A stretch of 5,991 nucleotides of DNA from positions 1 through 5,991 of the forward strand of contig JAKSPV010000090.1 of assembly GCA_024404475.1 (NCBI GenBank), in the 5' to 3' direction. Every line of letters begins with the position of its first letter. Position 1 is the stretch's first letter. Positions 1-5,871 of the stretch are shown here, in pieces. Made by a program: the position numbers and the translations under genes. The notes under the pieces were generated by a model. The model was not told where the DNA came from, did no database searches, and saw only the letters and a list, made by a program, of their open reading frames with translations. Source of the DNA: Clostridia bacterium (lineage in GTDB: Bacteria > Bacillota > Clostridia > Oscillospirales > CAG-272).

Positions 1-492
1 AAAATGGCGCAGCGCCGCGTGGAGCGGCAGCCCGATCGCATAGAGCGCGATCGCCTCGCCGACCGCAATCGACAAAGCGTACACACCCAGCACCGCCGCC
101 GGGTTGGTCAGCCCCGCCGTATCACGGAGCCCGTAACCGAAATAGAGCACGAACGGCAGGATCGCGGCGTTCGAGACGATCGTCGGCAGCGGCAGCAAAA
201 AACGGCTGACGCGTCGCTTGCCGAGAAGATACGTCCCGACGGCGCCGAGAAGCGTCGCCAGCGTGCCGAAGATCACGTCCCAGATGTTGCCGCCGAAGAG
301 GTTGGCGATGAGACACCCGATCGTGACGCCGGGTACCGCCGCACCCATGGCGGCGGGCAGAACGCAAAGCGCCTCGGAGAGGCGGCATTGGATGCCGAGA
401 GAAGAGAACTGCCAGAGGGCGAGCGTCCCGACGGCGTAAAGCGCCGCGATAAGCCCCGCCGTGGTGATCGAGCGGATCTGTGCGTGTTTCAT
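1..492 (-). CDS. queT: QueT-family queuosine-precursor transporter (C-terminus cut by window edge)
   Basis: This is a hydrophobic membrane protein expected to import a precursor of the tRNA base queuosine (such as preQ1 or preQ0). 164 codons are visible without a stop, starting MKHAQIRSITTAGLIAALYA, and the frame runs off the left edge. The QueT-like signature lies at about residues 35-80: QCRLSEAL, then PGVTIGCLIANLFGG, then WDVIFGTLATLLGA. Several apolar stretches (about 10-28, 45-70, 73-90, 99-118, 130-155) fit a multi-pass integral protein. Family members are, from memory, about 150-170 residues, so only a few residues are probably missing. The ATG at 492-490 is preceded by AAGGAG (504-499) at 6 nt. 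It has its own promoter (567-595) and a structured leader that may be a preQ1 riboswitch, which would fit its role. It is divergent from the biotin ligase. The family call is from recognised motifs; the exact substrate is inferred. Confidence 0.85.
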   Translation of the reverse strand, partial: MKHAQIRSITTAGLIAALYAVGTLALWQFSSLGIQCRLSEALCVLPAAMGAAVPGVTIGCLIANLFGGNIWDVIFGTLATLLGAVGTYLLGKRRVSRFLLPLPTIVSNAAILPFVLYFGYGLRDTAGLTNPAAVLGVYALSIAVGEAIALYAIGLPLHAALRHF

Positions 493-561
493 GGAATGCT
501 CCTTAGTTTTGTTTTTGTCGCCGGCGTGCCGGCTCGGTGAGGATGGTTCCGAACTCACCGT
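493..561 (-). promoter_or_regulatory. Candidate preQ1-I-like riboswitch in the queT leader
   Basis: Read on the minus strand, the leader begins at the predicted transcription start with a 7-bp stem CGGUGAG/CUCACCG (560-554 with 541-535) closing a 12-nt loop UUCGGAACCAUC. A second, G+C-rich hairpin follows (533-529 with 524-520). Then comes an A-rich tail ACAAAAACAAAACTAAGGAG that runs into the ribosome binding site. A small hairpin with a 12-nt loop starting UUC and ending in C, followed by an A-rich tail ending CUAAGG, is the pattern of preQ1-I riboswitches, which often precede queuosine transporters. If real, preQ1 binding would sequester the ribosome binding site. Two features do not fit well: the extra hairpin between the stem and the tail, and the lack of an obvious three-base loop-to-tail pairing. 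No U-run follows the second hairpin, so a terminator is unlikely. Confidence 0.45.
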
Positions 562-566
562 CCTCC

Positions 567-595
567 ATTCTACACGCTTTTCCGCCGTTTGTAAA
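567..595 (-). promoter_or_regulatory. Promoter of queT (sigma-A type)
   Basis: On the minus strand a -35 TTTACA (595-590) and a -10 TAGAAT (572-567) are separated by exactly 17 bp. The predicted start near 560 coincides with the first base of the leader hairpin, so the two predictions support each other. Confidence 0.75.
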
Positions 596-619
596 GAGCC
601 GCGCCGCATTTTCTCCCTC

Positions 620-648
620 TTTACAGCCGGCGTTTCCTGTGGTACAAT
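620..648 (+). promoter_or_regulatory. Promoter of the biotin ligase gene (sigma-A type)
   Basis: A -35 TTTACA (620-625) and a -10 TACAAT (643-648) are separated by 17 bp. Transcription would start near 655, leaving a leader of about 20 nt that consists mainly of the ribosome binding site. It lies back to back with the queT promoter, with 24 bp between the two -35 boxes. I see no inverted repeat between them that would suggest a shared operator. Confidence 0.75.
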
Positions 649-676
649 ACATCCGAAAGGAAAGGAGGTGTGCCCG

Positions 677-1465
677 ATGAACAGCAGCGAAATCAGCGCT
701 TCATCGCTCGGCGCGTTTTTGCCTGCGGAGAGGCTTTCCCGCGTACGTGTTTTCCCGGAGGTCGATTCCACCAACACCGTCCTGAAACAGATGGCGGCAG
801 AGGGCGCACCCGCCGGCACGACCGTCATCGCCGACACGCAGACCGCCGGCCGCGGCAGAATGGATCGCCGCTTTGTATCGCCCGCCGGCGCAGGGCTCTA
901 CCTTTCCTACCTGCTCCGCACGGATGCCGCACCGGAGCAGCTGCCCGAGCTGACCGCGTGGGTCGCCGTCGCCGCGGCGGAAGCGGTCAGAGAGACGGCA
1001 GGCATCCTGCCGGGGATCAAATGGGTGAATGACCTCGTTGTGTCCGGCAGAAAGATCGCCGGTATCCTCACGGAGCGTTCCGGCTCCGGCGCGATCGTCA
1101 TCGGCGTCGGCATCAACGTTTCAAAAAGCGCGCTCCCGTCTGACGTCGCCGCAATGGCGTCGTCTCTTGAAGCAGTCACCGGAAAGCAGCCGTCCCGCGC
1201 CGCGCTCGCCGCCACGCTGATCAGCCGGCTTGACCGCCTCACTGCGGATTTTCCGGAGCATAAAGCGCCGTACCTCGCCGCCTACCGGGAATCCTGCATC
1301 ACCGTCGGGCAGGAAGTCTCCGTCGTCCGCGGTACGGAAACATATCACGCCTCGGCCGTGGCCGTCACGGACGATTTTTCGCTCCTTGTCAGACGGAAAG
1401 ACGGCACCGAAGAAACGGTATCTTCCGGCGAGGTCAGCGTCCGCGGACTTTACGGCTACGTTTGA
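677..1465 (+). CDS. birA: Biotin--[acetyl-CoA-carboxylase] ligase, monofunctional
   Basis: This cytoplasmic enzyme activates biotin with ATP to biotinyl-5'-AMP and attaches it to the lysine of biotin carrier proteins such as AccB or biotin-dependent decarboxylase subunits. The 262-residue protein shows the ligase motifs in order: DSTN (30-33), the biotinyl-AMP loop GRGRMDRR (58-65), KWVNDL with the catalytic-type lysine (115-120), GRKIAGIL (124-131) and GVGINV (143-148). A small C-terminal domain ends GEVSVRGLYG (251-260). There is no N-terminal winged-helix domain, so unlike E. coli BirA it should not act as a repressor. The frame is open back to 461, but the ATG at 677 is chosen because a near-perfect ribosome binding site AAAGGAGGTG (661-670) sits 6 nt upstream and the promoter lies at 620-648. 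The next features are a tRNA promoter and tRNA; no carboxylase gene is adjacent. Confidence 0.95.
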   Translation: MNSSEISASSLGAFLPAERLSRVRVFPEVDSTNTVLKQMAAEGAPAGTTVIADTQTAGRGRMDRRFVSPAGAGLYLSYLLRTDAAPEQLPELTAWVAVAAAEAVRETAGILPGIKWVNDLVVSGRKIAGILTERSGSGAIVIGVGINVSKSALPSDVAAMASSLEAVTGKQPSRAALAATLISRLDRLTADFPEHKAPYLAAYRESCITVGQEVSVVRGTETYHASAVAVTDDFSLLVRRKDGTEETVSSGEVSVRGLYGYV

Positions 1466-1484
1466 AGCAAATCGCGAAAAACGC

Positions 1485-1513
1485 TTGACAAACGGTAACT
1501 TTGCCGCTATAAT
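1485..1513 (+). promoter_or_regulatory. Perfect-consensus promoter of the tRNA gene
   Basis: TTGACA (1485-1490) and TATAAT (1508-1513) are both exact consensus with a 17-bp spacer, placed 20 bp after the biotin ligase stop. Such a match is typical of strongly expressed stable-RNA genes. Predicted start is near 1520. Confidence 0.9.
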
Positions 1514-1520
1514 CATATGT

Positions 1521-1540
1521 GTTCCCGCCGCAAAGGGAAC
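1521..1540 (+). other. Small hairpin in the 5' leader of the tRNA transcript
   Basis: GTTCCC (1521-1526) and GGGAAC (1535-1540) form a perfect 6-bp stem with an 8-nt loop. It starts almost exactly at the predicted transcription start and ends 4 nt before the tRNA. It would sit in the leader removed by RNase P. It has no T-run, so it is not a terminator. Function unknown. Confidence 0.5.
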
Positions 1541-1544
1541 ATCC

Positions 1545-1620
1545 GGGGGCGTAGCTCAGCTGGGAGAGCGTTCGGTTCGCATCCGAGAGGTCAAGGGTTC
1601 GAATCCCTCCGTCTCCACCA
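1545..1620 (+). tRNA. tRNA-Ala, anticodon CGC
   Basis: A 76-nt cloverleaf with encoded CCA. The acceptor stem is GGGGGCG (1545-1551) with CGTCTCC (1610-1616), followed by A and CCA (1618-1620). The D arm is GCTC-AGCTGGGA-GAGC. The anticodon stem TTCGG/CCGAG holds loop TTCGCAT, so the anticodon is CGC and reads GCG. The T arm is AAGGG-TTCGAAT-CCCTC. The acceptor contains the G3:U70 wobble pair that is the main identity element for alanyl-tRNA synthetase, which agrees with the anticodon. One oddity is an A-C mismatch at the base of the T stem (49:65). The gene is a single unit between its own promoter and terminator. A CGC anticodon fits a genome rich in GCG codons, as seen in the neighbouring genes. 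Confidence 0.95.
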
Positions 1621-1659
1621 AAAAAAGATTGCCACCCATTCGGGTGGCATCTTTTTTTG
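1621..1659 (+). terminator. Rho-independent terminator of the tRNA gene
   Basis: GCCACCC (1631-1637) and GGGTGGC (1642-1648) form a 7-bp stem with a 4-nt loop, followed by ATC and seven T (1652-1658). The A-rich stretch AAAAAAGAT just after the tRNA CCA can extend the stem with one bulge and might also let the hairpin work on the opposite strand. Confidence 0.9.
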
Positions 1660-1684
1660 TTATTTCGTCCCCCTTTTCTACGAT
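1657..1684 (+). promoter_or_regulatory. Weak candidate promoter of the PHP gene
   Basis: TTGTTA (1657-1662) and TACGAT (1679-1684) with a 16-bp spacer are the best pair I find between the tRNA terminator and the PHP start. A separate promoter is expected because a strong terminator lies upstream. The match is only moderate and the -35 overlaps the terminator T-run. Confidence 0.3.
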
Positions 1685-1714
1685 CCCCCCGACTTATCAT
1701 CCGGAGAAAGAAAA

Positions 1715-2722
1715 ATGAAAAAGATCCTCATCGATAATAACCAGAACTCCTACAAAGCCAACCTGCATTGCCATACCACGGTTTCCGACGGGCACTGGAC
1801 GCCGGAGAAGGTCAAGGAAGAATACAAAAAGCACGGTTACAGCGTGGTCGCCTACACGGACCACGACGTTTTGATCCCGCACGGGGAACTGAAAGACGAT
1901 ACCTTCCTGCCGCTGAACGGATTTGAGGCAGAGATCCTTTCCCGGTGGGAACCGTTCCCGAAATCGCCCCGCTGCTGCCACATCTGCTATATCGCTCTGG
2001 AAGAGGATAACCTCACGCAGCCGCTCTGGCACCGCGAAAAGTACCTCTTCGCCAACGCGGTGAACTATAAAGACAAGGTCAAATTCGACGAGAGCGAGCC
2101 GGACTTCGAGCGTCATTATACACCTGAATGTATCACGCACATGATGCGGGAGGGACGCGAAAAGGGCTTCTTCGTGACGTACAATCACCCCGCGTGGTCG
2201 ATGGAGGACTATTCGGATTACATCCGCTACGACGGCATGCACGCCATGGAAATGTGCAATTACGGCTGCGTCGTGGAAGGATACCCCGAGTATAACGCCC
2301 GCGTCTACGATGACATGCTGCGGAGCGGAAAGCGCATCTATTGCATCGACGCCGACGACAACCACAACCAGCTCAAAGACTCGTTCGGCGGCTTCACAGT
2401 CATCAAGGCAGACAAACTTGAATACCGCTCGATCACGAGATCGCTTGAAAGCGGGAACTTCTACGCGTCGCAGGGCCCCGAGATCTGCGAGCTCTCCTAC
2501 GAGGACGGCAAAGTGCACGTCACCTCTTCGCCCGCGAGCAGAATATTCTGCATCTTCGGGATGCAGCGCGGCGGCTACGCGGAGGCGGAGCCCGGCTCGT
2601 CCCTCACCGAAGCGACCTTCCGTCTTGTCGGCGACGAAAAATATTTCCGTATCACCGTCGTTGACGCCGCAGGCAACAAAGCGGACTCCAACGCGTATTT
2701 CCTCGACGAGCTGACAAAATAA
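1715..2722 (+). CDS. PHP-domain metallohydrolase, CehA/McbA-like
   Basis: A 335-residue probably cytoplasmic protein with no signal peptide. The N-terminal part carries PHP metal-ligand motifs: LHCHTTVSDG (17-26, H18 and H20, D25), TDHD (48-51), an acidic site at E71, NHP (157-159, H158) and DADDNH (212-217). These imply a two- or three-metal phosphoesterase or related hydrolase. From about residue 255 a beta-rich C-terminal domain follows (PEICEL ... FRITVVDAAGNKADSN). A PHP domain plus a C-terminal beta domain is seen in proteins annotated as CehA/McbA-like hydrolases. The substrate cannot be read from the sequence. The start at 1715 has GGAGAAAG (1703-1710) upstream. The frame stays open back to 1517, but that would overlap the tRNA, so the internal ATG is preferred. 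The gene stands alone and converges on the acyltransferase operon. Other PHP roles (DNA-polymerase-associated, histidinol phosphatase) look unlikely from size and layout. Confidence 0.85.
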   Translation: MKKILIDNNQNSYKANLHCHTTVSDGHWTPEKVKEEYKKHGYSVVAYTDHDVLIPHGELKDDTFLPLNGFEAEILSRWEPFPKSPRCCHICYIALEEDNLTQPLWHREKYLFANAVNYKDKVKFDESEPDFERHYTPECITHMMREGREKGFFVTYNHPAWSMEDYSDYIRYDGMHAMEMCNYGCVVEGYPEYNARVYDDMLRSGKRIYCIDADDNHNQLKDSFGGFTVIKADKLEYRSITRSLESGNFYASQGPEICELSYEDGKVHVTSSPASRIFCIFGMQRGGYAEAEPGSSLTEATFRLVGDEKYFRITVVDAAGNKADSNAYFLDELTK

Positions 2723-2764
2723 AAAAGAAACTCCCCTGCCGGGCGGCAGGGGAGTTTTTCTTTC
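2721..2764. terminator. Bidirectional terminator between convergent genes
   Basis: CTCCCCTGCC (2731-2740) and GGCAGGGGAG (2745-2754) form a perfect 10-bp stem with a GGGC loop. TTTTTCTTT follows on the right and AAAAAAGAAA precedes on the left, so both the PHP gene and the minus-strand acyltransferase operon can stop here. It overlaps the PHP stop codon by two bases and ends at the acyltransferase stop. Confidence 0.95.
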
Positions 2765-4232
2765 AGAATCTGAAATAGATGAACGGGTTGTACGCGCCGG
2801 TCTCCAGTTCGATAACGGAGAACACCACAAGCGCGAGGAGCGCAACGTCGCCGACATAACAGAGCACCGTCTTCGCAACCGTCTGCTTGCCGGAGGCGAG
2901 CTTCCCGCGGATCCACGGTAGGATCGGCGTCGAGAAGACGATCGCCGCGACGAACGCGATCATGAATACTGTGTTCACGCCTGCGTTCCGGAGTTGGATC
3001 AGCGCCGGCTGCATGATGTTCGTCCCCTCGAAGCCAAACGAGCCGAACATCGCTTTGACGAATTCTGCGAGCCACGAAAGACCGCCGCGGTCATCCGTCG
3101 CGTTGAACAGTACCCAGCCCATGACCACCGCGAACATCGCGTAGATGCGCGAGATCACGTGCGTCTTGTCGAGTACGCGCCGGAGCAGGAACTTTTCGAG
3201 CATGAGGAGCAGGGCAAAGTAAAGCCCCCACAAAACGAAATTCCACGACGCGCCGTGCCAAAGCCCGGTCGCCGCCCAGACGACGAGAACGTTAATGATC
3301 CAGCGCCACACGGGCACGCGGCTGCCGCCGAGCGGGATGTAGATGTAATCGCGGAAGAACGACGACATCGTGATATGCCACCGCCGCCAGAATTCCGTGA
3401 CAGAGCGTGAAATGTACGGATAATTGAAGTTCTCGGGGTAATTGAAGCCCATCATCCGCCCGAGGCCCATCGCCATATCGGAGTATCCGCTGAAATCGAA
3501 ATAGATCTGGAACGTGTAGGCAAGGATCGCTGTCCACGCGCCGAGCACGCCGAGGTTTGCGCCGCCGGCAGGGAAGAGCCCGTCGCAGACGGACGCCATC
3601 GTGTTGGCGATCAGCACCTTCTTGGCAAGGCCGAGAAAGAAGCGCCGCAGGCCGGCGGCAACGCCGTCGATCGTTTCCGTGCGGCAGTTCAGCTCGCGTT
3701 CCACGTCCGCGTACCGGACGACCGGCCCTGCGATGAGCTGCGGGAACATGACGACGTAGGCGCCGAAGAACAGAATGTTGTGCTGCGCCTTGACTTTCCC
3801 GCGGAAGACGTCGATCGAGTACGACATCGTCTGGAACGTGTAGAACGAGATGCCGAGCGGCATCTTGAGCCCAAGTGTCGGGATCGTAAGATCGAACAGA
3901 TGATTCGTCGTCAGAAGGAACATATCGAGGTACTTGAAGAGGCAGAGCGGTACGAGGTTGCCGACGAGCGACACCCCGAGGAAGAGCCGCCGCAGCCACG
4001 TCTTACCCTCGCGCGTTCCTTTTTCGATCATGCGCCCGCACGTGTAGTCGAGCACGGTCGAGTAGACCATGAGCAGAACGTACACGGGCTCGCCCCAGCC
4101 GTAGAAAATGAGCGAGAAGACGAGCAGCGCGATGTTCTTGCCGCGCAGCCCGAACAGAGCCCCCGCTCCGTAGTAGCACGCGAAGAACAGAACAAGAAAC
4201 GCGAAAAGAAATTCAGTAGATGAAAATACCAT
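2763..4232 (-). CDS. MBOAT-family O-acyltransferase (AlgI/DltB-like)
   Basis: A 489-residue polytopic membrane protein expected to move acetyl (or another acyl) groups across the membrane for O-acylation of an extracellular polymer. Recognisable MBOAT landmarks are the start MVFSSTEFLF, PQLIAGP (164-170), YFDFSGYSDMAMG (244-256), EFWRRWHITMSSFFRDY (280-296), IPLGGSR (299-305) and WHGASWNFVLWG (325-336) with the presumed catalytic His326. Many apolar segments span its length, and it ends NPFIYFRF as many family members do. Length is typical. The ATG is 12 nt after the lipoprotein stop, with only a weak ribosome binding site (GGG), so coupled translation is likely. Pairing with a DHHW/SGNH-like lipoprotein points to the AlgI-AlgJ/AlgX type of exopolysaccharide acetylation rather than DltB with DltA/C/D, whose genes are absent here. 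The acceptor polymer is unknown. Confidence 0.95.
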   Translation of the reverse strand: MVFSSTEFLFAFLVLFFACYYGAGALFGLRGKNIALLVFSLIFYGWGEPVYVLLMVYSTVLDYTCGRMIEKGTREGKTWLRRLFLGVSLVGNLVPLCLFKYLDMFLLTTNHLFDLTIPTLGLKMPLGISFYTFQTMSYSIDVFRGKVKAQHNILFFGAYVVMFPQLIAGPVVRYADVERELNCRTETIDGVAAGLRRFFLGLAKKVLIANTMASVCDGLFPAGGANLGVLGAWTAILAYTFQIYFDFSGYSDMAMGLGRMMGFNYPENFNYPYISRSVTEFWRRWHITMSSFFRDYIYIPLGGSRVPVWRWIINVLVVWAATGLWHGASWNFVLWGLYFALLLMLEKFLLRRVLDKTHVISRIYAMFAVVMGWVLFNATDDRGGLSWLAEFVKAMFGSFGFEGTNIMQPALIQLRNAGVNTVFMIAFVAAIVFSTPILPWIRGKLASGKQTVAKTVLCYVGDVALLALVVFSVIELETGAYNPFIYFRF

Positions 4233-4244
4233 CGCAAATACCCG

Positions 4245-5447
4245 TCAGCGGCTCACGCGGAACGAGCAGAGCGCCGGGCCGCTGTAATCATAGAAGTCGT
4301 AGAGGATACGCGTGCTCTGCTCGACGATGATGACGTCGGTGATGCCGTACTCCTCGCATGTGTCGGCGAAGTCCTGACCTTTCCAGAGATCGACCGTGCC
4401 GTCGGCGTAGAAATAGTATGTTTCGTCAAAGTGCGACGCGATGAGCTCCTGCAGACCGAGCGAGAAGGAGTCGCCGATAAAGAGCGCCTTCCGGCCCGTC
4501 GTGTTTTCCGGATACACGACCTTGTCGCAGATCGGGAAGAAGTTGACGTAGTGGTCGAAGGGCGCGTGCGGGTTGAAGGTGCCGTCAAAATCCTGCTGGT
4601 AATTCTCCGGGCACGGCACGGCGGAGCCGTAATACGTGCGTCCGTTCGGATCCTTCTCGACAGGATTGCCGCTCTTCATCTTGCAGCGTAGGACGGTCGT
4701 CTCGTGCTCCGGCAGATCGTAATCAAAGAAAACGAAACGGTCTTTGTAGTTGTAGCTGTTGGCGGAACGGCCGAGCGAGCCGTAGTAGTAGGCGTCCGTG
4801 ACATGCTCCGTACCATCGCGCGGCACGAGGTCCGGGTATTTTTCACTGAGCGCCGCGGCGATCTCGTGATAGGCACGATACATGCCGTAGGCGTTCCAGT
4901 GGTGGTCGGTCGTGTAGATCAGGGCGTTGTGCTCCTCAATGTCAAACGGCGCGAGATGTCCCACCCATACGTCGTCGGACAGGTGCTCGGTGAAGTATTC
5001 GAAGTTTGCACCTTTGTATTCGGACGGGTTGATGTCGAGCATCAGCTCACCGTCTTCGATGACGGTCGCCACGTAAAGCCATACGTTAACGTTCGCTTCG
5101 GAGGCGGCCATCGCGTTGAGCGTCTCGATCTGCGGGTCCATCATCTTTGCGGCACCTTCAGGATCGCTGAGGTATTCCGGCACGATCGGCACGCGGAACA
5201 TGAACGGATGCTCCTCGCCTTTGTAGGTCGCAACGACCTCATAGAAGCGGTACTGGTTTGATTTCGAGATCATCTCGGAGGTGTATGTCGCCTCGACCGG
5301 CTCGCGTGCGGGCACGGGCGGCTCCGTTTCGGCGGCGGTATCGGTCGTTTCCGGCGGCATCGGCGGCGTTTCGGTCACGCAGGCAACCAGGGAGCAGAGT
5401 ACGGTGATGACGAGCAAAAGAGATGTCAGTCGGTTAAATTGTTTCAT
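4245..5447 (-). CDS. DHHW-family SGNH-like lipoprotein, probable glycan O-acetyltransferase partner
   Basis: A 400-residue exported protein, likely the extracytoplasmic transferase working with the MBOAT protein. Residues 1-23 form a lipoprotein signal (charged start, apolar core, lipobox LVAC with Cys23), followed by a Pro/Thr/Glu-rich linker to about 50. The main domain carries TTDHHWNAYGMY (179-190), equivalent to the DTHW-type motif of AlgJ/AlgX, so Asp181 and His183 are candidate catalytic residues. GDSFS (325-329) supplies the candidate nucleophile Ser327. These form a plausible Ser-His-Asp triad with the order reversed from classical SGNH esterases, as in AlgJ/AlgX. The start has GAGG (5459-5456) 8 nt upstream. 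It lies between a small membrane protein (21 nt upstream) and the MBOAT gene (12 nt downstream), clearly one operon. It is shorter at the N-terminus than I would expect for a self-anchored DHHW protein, being a lipoprotein rather than a membrane-helix type. Confidence 0.88.
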   Translation of the reverse strand: MKQFNRLTSLLLVITVLCSLVACVTETPPMPPETTDTAAETEPPVPAREPVEATYTSEMISKSNQYRFYEVVATYKGEEHPFMFRVPIVPEYLSDPEGAAKMMDPQIETLNAMAASEANVNVWLYVATVIEDGELMLDINPSEYKGANFEYFTEHLSDDVWVGHLAPFDIEEHNALIYTTDHHWNAYGMYRAYHEIAAALSEKYPDLVPRDGTEHVTDAYYYGSLGRSANSYNYKDRFVFFDYDLPEHETTVLRCKMKSGNPVEKDPNGRTYYGSAVPCPENYQQDFDGTFNPHAPFDHYVNFFPICDKVVYPENTTGRKALFIGDSFSLGLQELIASHFDETYYFYADGTVDLWKGQDFADTCEEYGITDVIIVEQSTRILYDFYDYSGPALCSFRVSR

Positions 5448-5468
5448 GTCTTTGTCCTCACATACGTT
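5448..5468 (-). promoter_or_regulatory. Intergenic junction with ribosome binding site of the lipoprotein gene
   Basis: The 21 nt between the small-protein stop and the lipoprotein start hold GAGGAC with 8 nt spacing to the ATG. This separate, well-placed site argues that the two frames are two genes rather than one gene broken by a frameshift. Confidence 0.6.
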
Positions 5469-5837
5469 TTATTTTTTCTTGCGGATCGCTTCAATGTTTT
5501 TCTTGACGATCTCGTTTCCTTTTTCTTCAAGGAACGTTACGACGGGCTTGTTCAGAAAACGCTTTGTCTCGGCGGACCAGTTCGTGACGGCGAGGTAGAG
5601 CGGCATGTGGTTCGTATAAGTGTCCTTGACGGTGCACTTGCCTTCTTCGATCGCGTTCAGAAAACCGGCGAGCGGCACGTCATCCTCGTAGACGTTTTCG
5701 GGCAGGATCTCGTTGCCGACGTTTTCGTATTCGATAAGTCCGTTTGCCATGAGGATCGAATGGATCGGCGCAAACAGAAAAACCGCGGCGAAAACGACTG
5801 CGGTGACGGAAACAAACAGGATGTTTCGTGTTTTCAT
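5469..5837 (-). CDS. Small membrane-anchored protein of the acetylation operon, unknown function
   Basis: A 122-residue protein I do not recognise with certainty. Residues about 5-24 form a strongly apolar segment after MKTR, predicted to be an uncleaved membrane anchor or signal peptide, with no lipobox cysteine. The rest is a soluble, probably outside domain with KDTYTNHMPLYLAV (71-84), FLNKPVVTFLEEKG (94-107) and a basic lysine-rich end. It is a real gene by its strong GGAGGT site (5848-5843) 5 nt before the ATG, its tight spacing to the lipoprotein gene (21 nt) and its place directly after the operon promoter. Its position suggests an accessory subunit of the MBOAT/DHHW machine, perhaps tethering or scaffolding the lipoprotein. 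It might correspond to the N-terminal membrane part found fused in other DHHW-type proteins; this is inference. It lacks any visible catalytic triad. Confidence 0.8.
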   Translation of the reverse strand: MKTRNILFVSVTAVVFAAVFLFAPIHSILMANGLIEYENVGNEILPENVYEDDVPLAGFLNAIEEGKCTVKDTYTNHMPLYLAVTNWSAETKRFLNKPVVTFLEEKGNEIVKKNIEAIRKKK

Positions 5838-5871
5838 GAAAGACCTCCGGTCATCATTTCTTTCAAATTTT

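Noticed and set aside
520..533. G+C-rich hairpin in the queT leader as a terminator or attenuator
   Set aside because: It is followed by an A-rich tract on the transcript, not a U-run, so intrinsic termination is not expected.
4..540. Plus-strand open frame across the left edge (178 codons)
   Set aside because: It is extremely Arg/Asp/Glu-rich and lies opposite queT, whose reading frame gives clear family motifs.
461..676. Upstream extension of the biotin ligase frame (72 extra codons)
   Set aside because: It overlaps the queT start, the leader and both promoters, has no ribosome binding site, and the added residues do not resemble a winged-helix domain. The ATG at 677 has a near-perfect site.
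1517..1714. Upstream extension of the PHP frame
   Set aside because: It would run through the tRNA and its terminator; the residues before 1715 are translated tRNA.
1697..2878. Long minus-strand open frame opposite the PHP gene (393 codons)
   Set aside because: It crosses the bidirectional terminator and the end of the acyltransferase gene, shows no recognisable domain, and mirrors the codon bias of the real gene on the other strand.
5448..5468. Frameshift or pseudogene joining the small protein and the lipoprotein
   Set aside because: The downstream frame begins with its own ribosome binding site, ATG and full lipoprotein signal, which a frameshifted fragment would not have.
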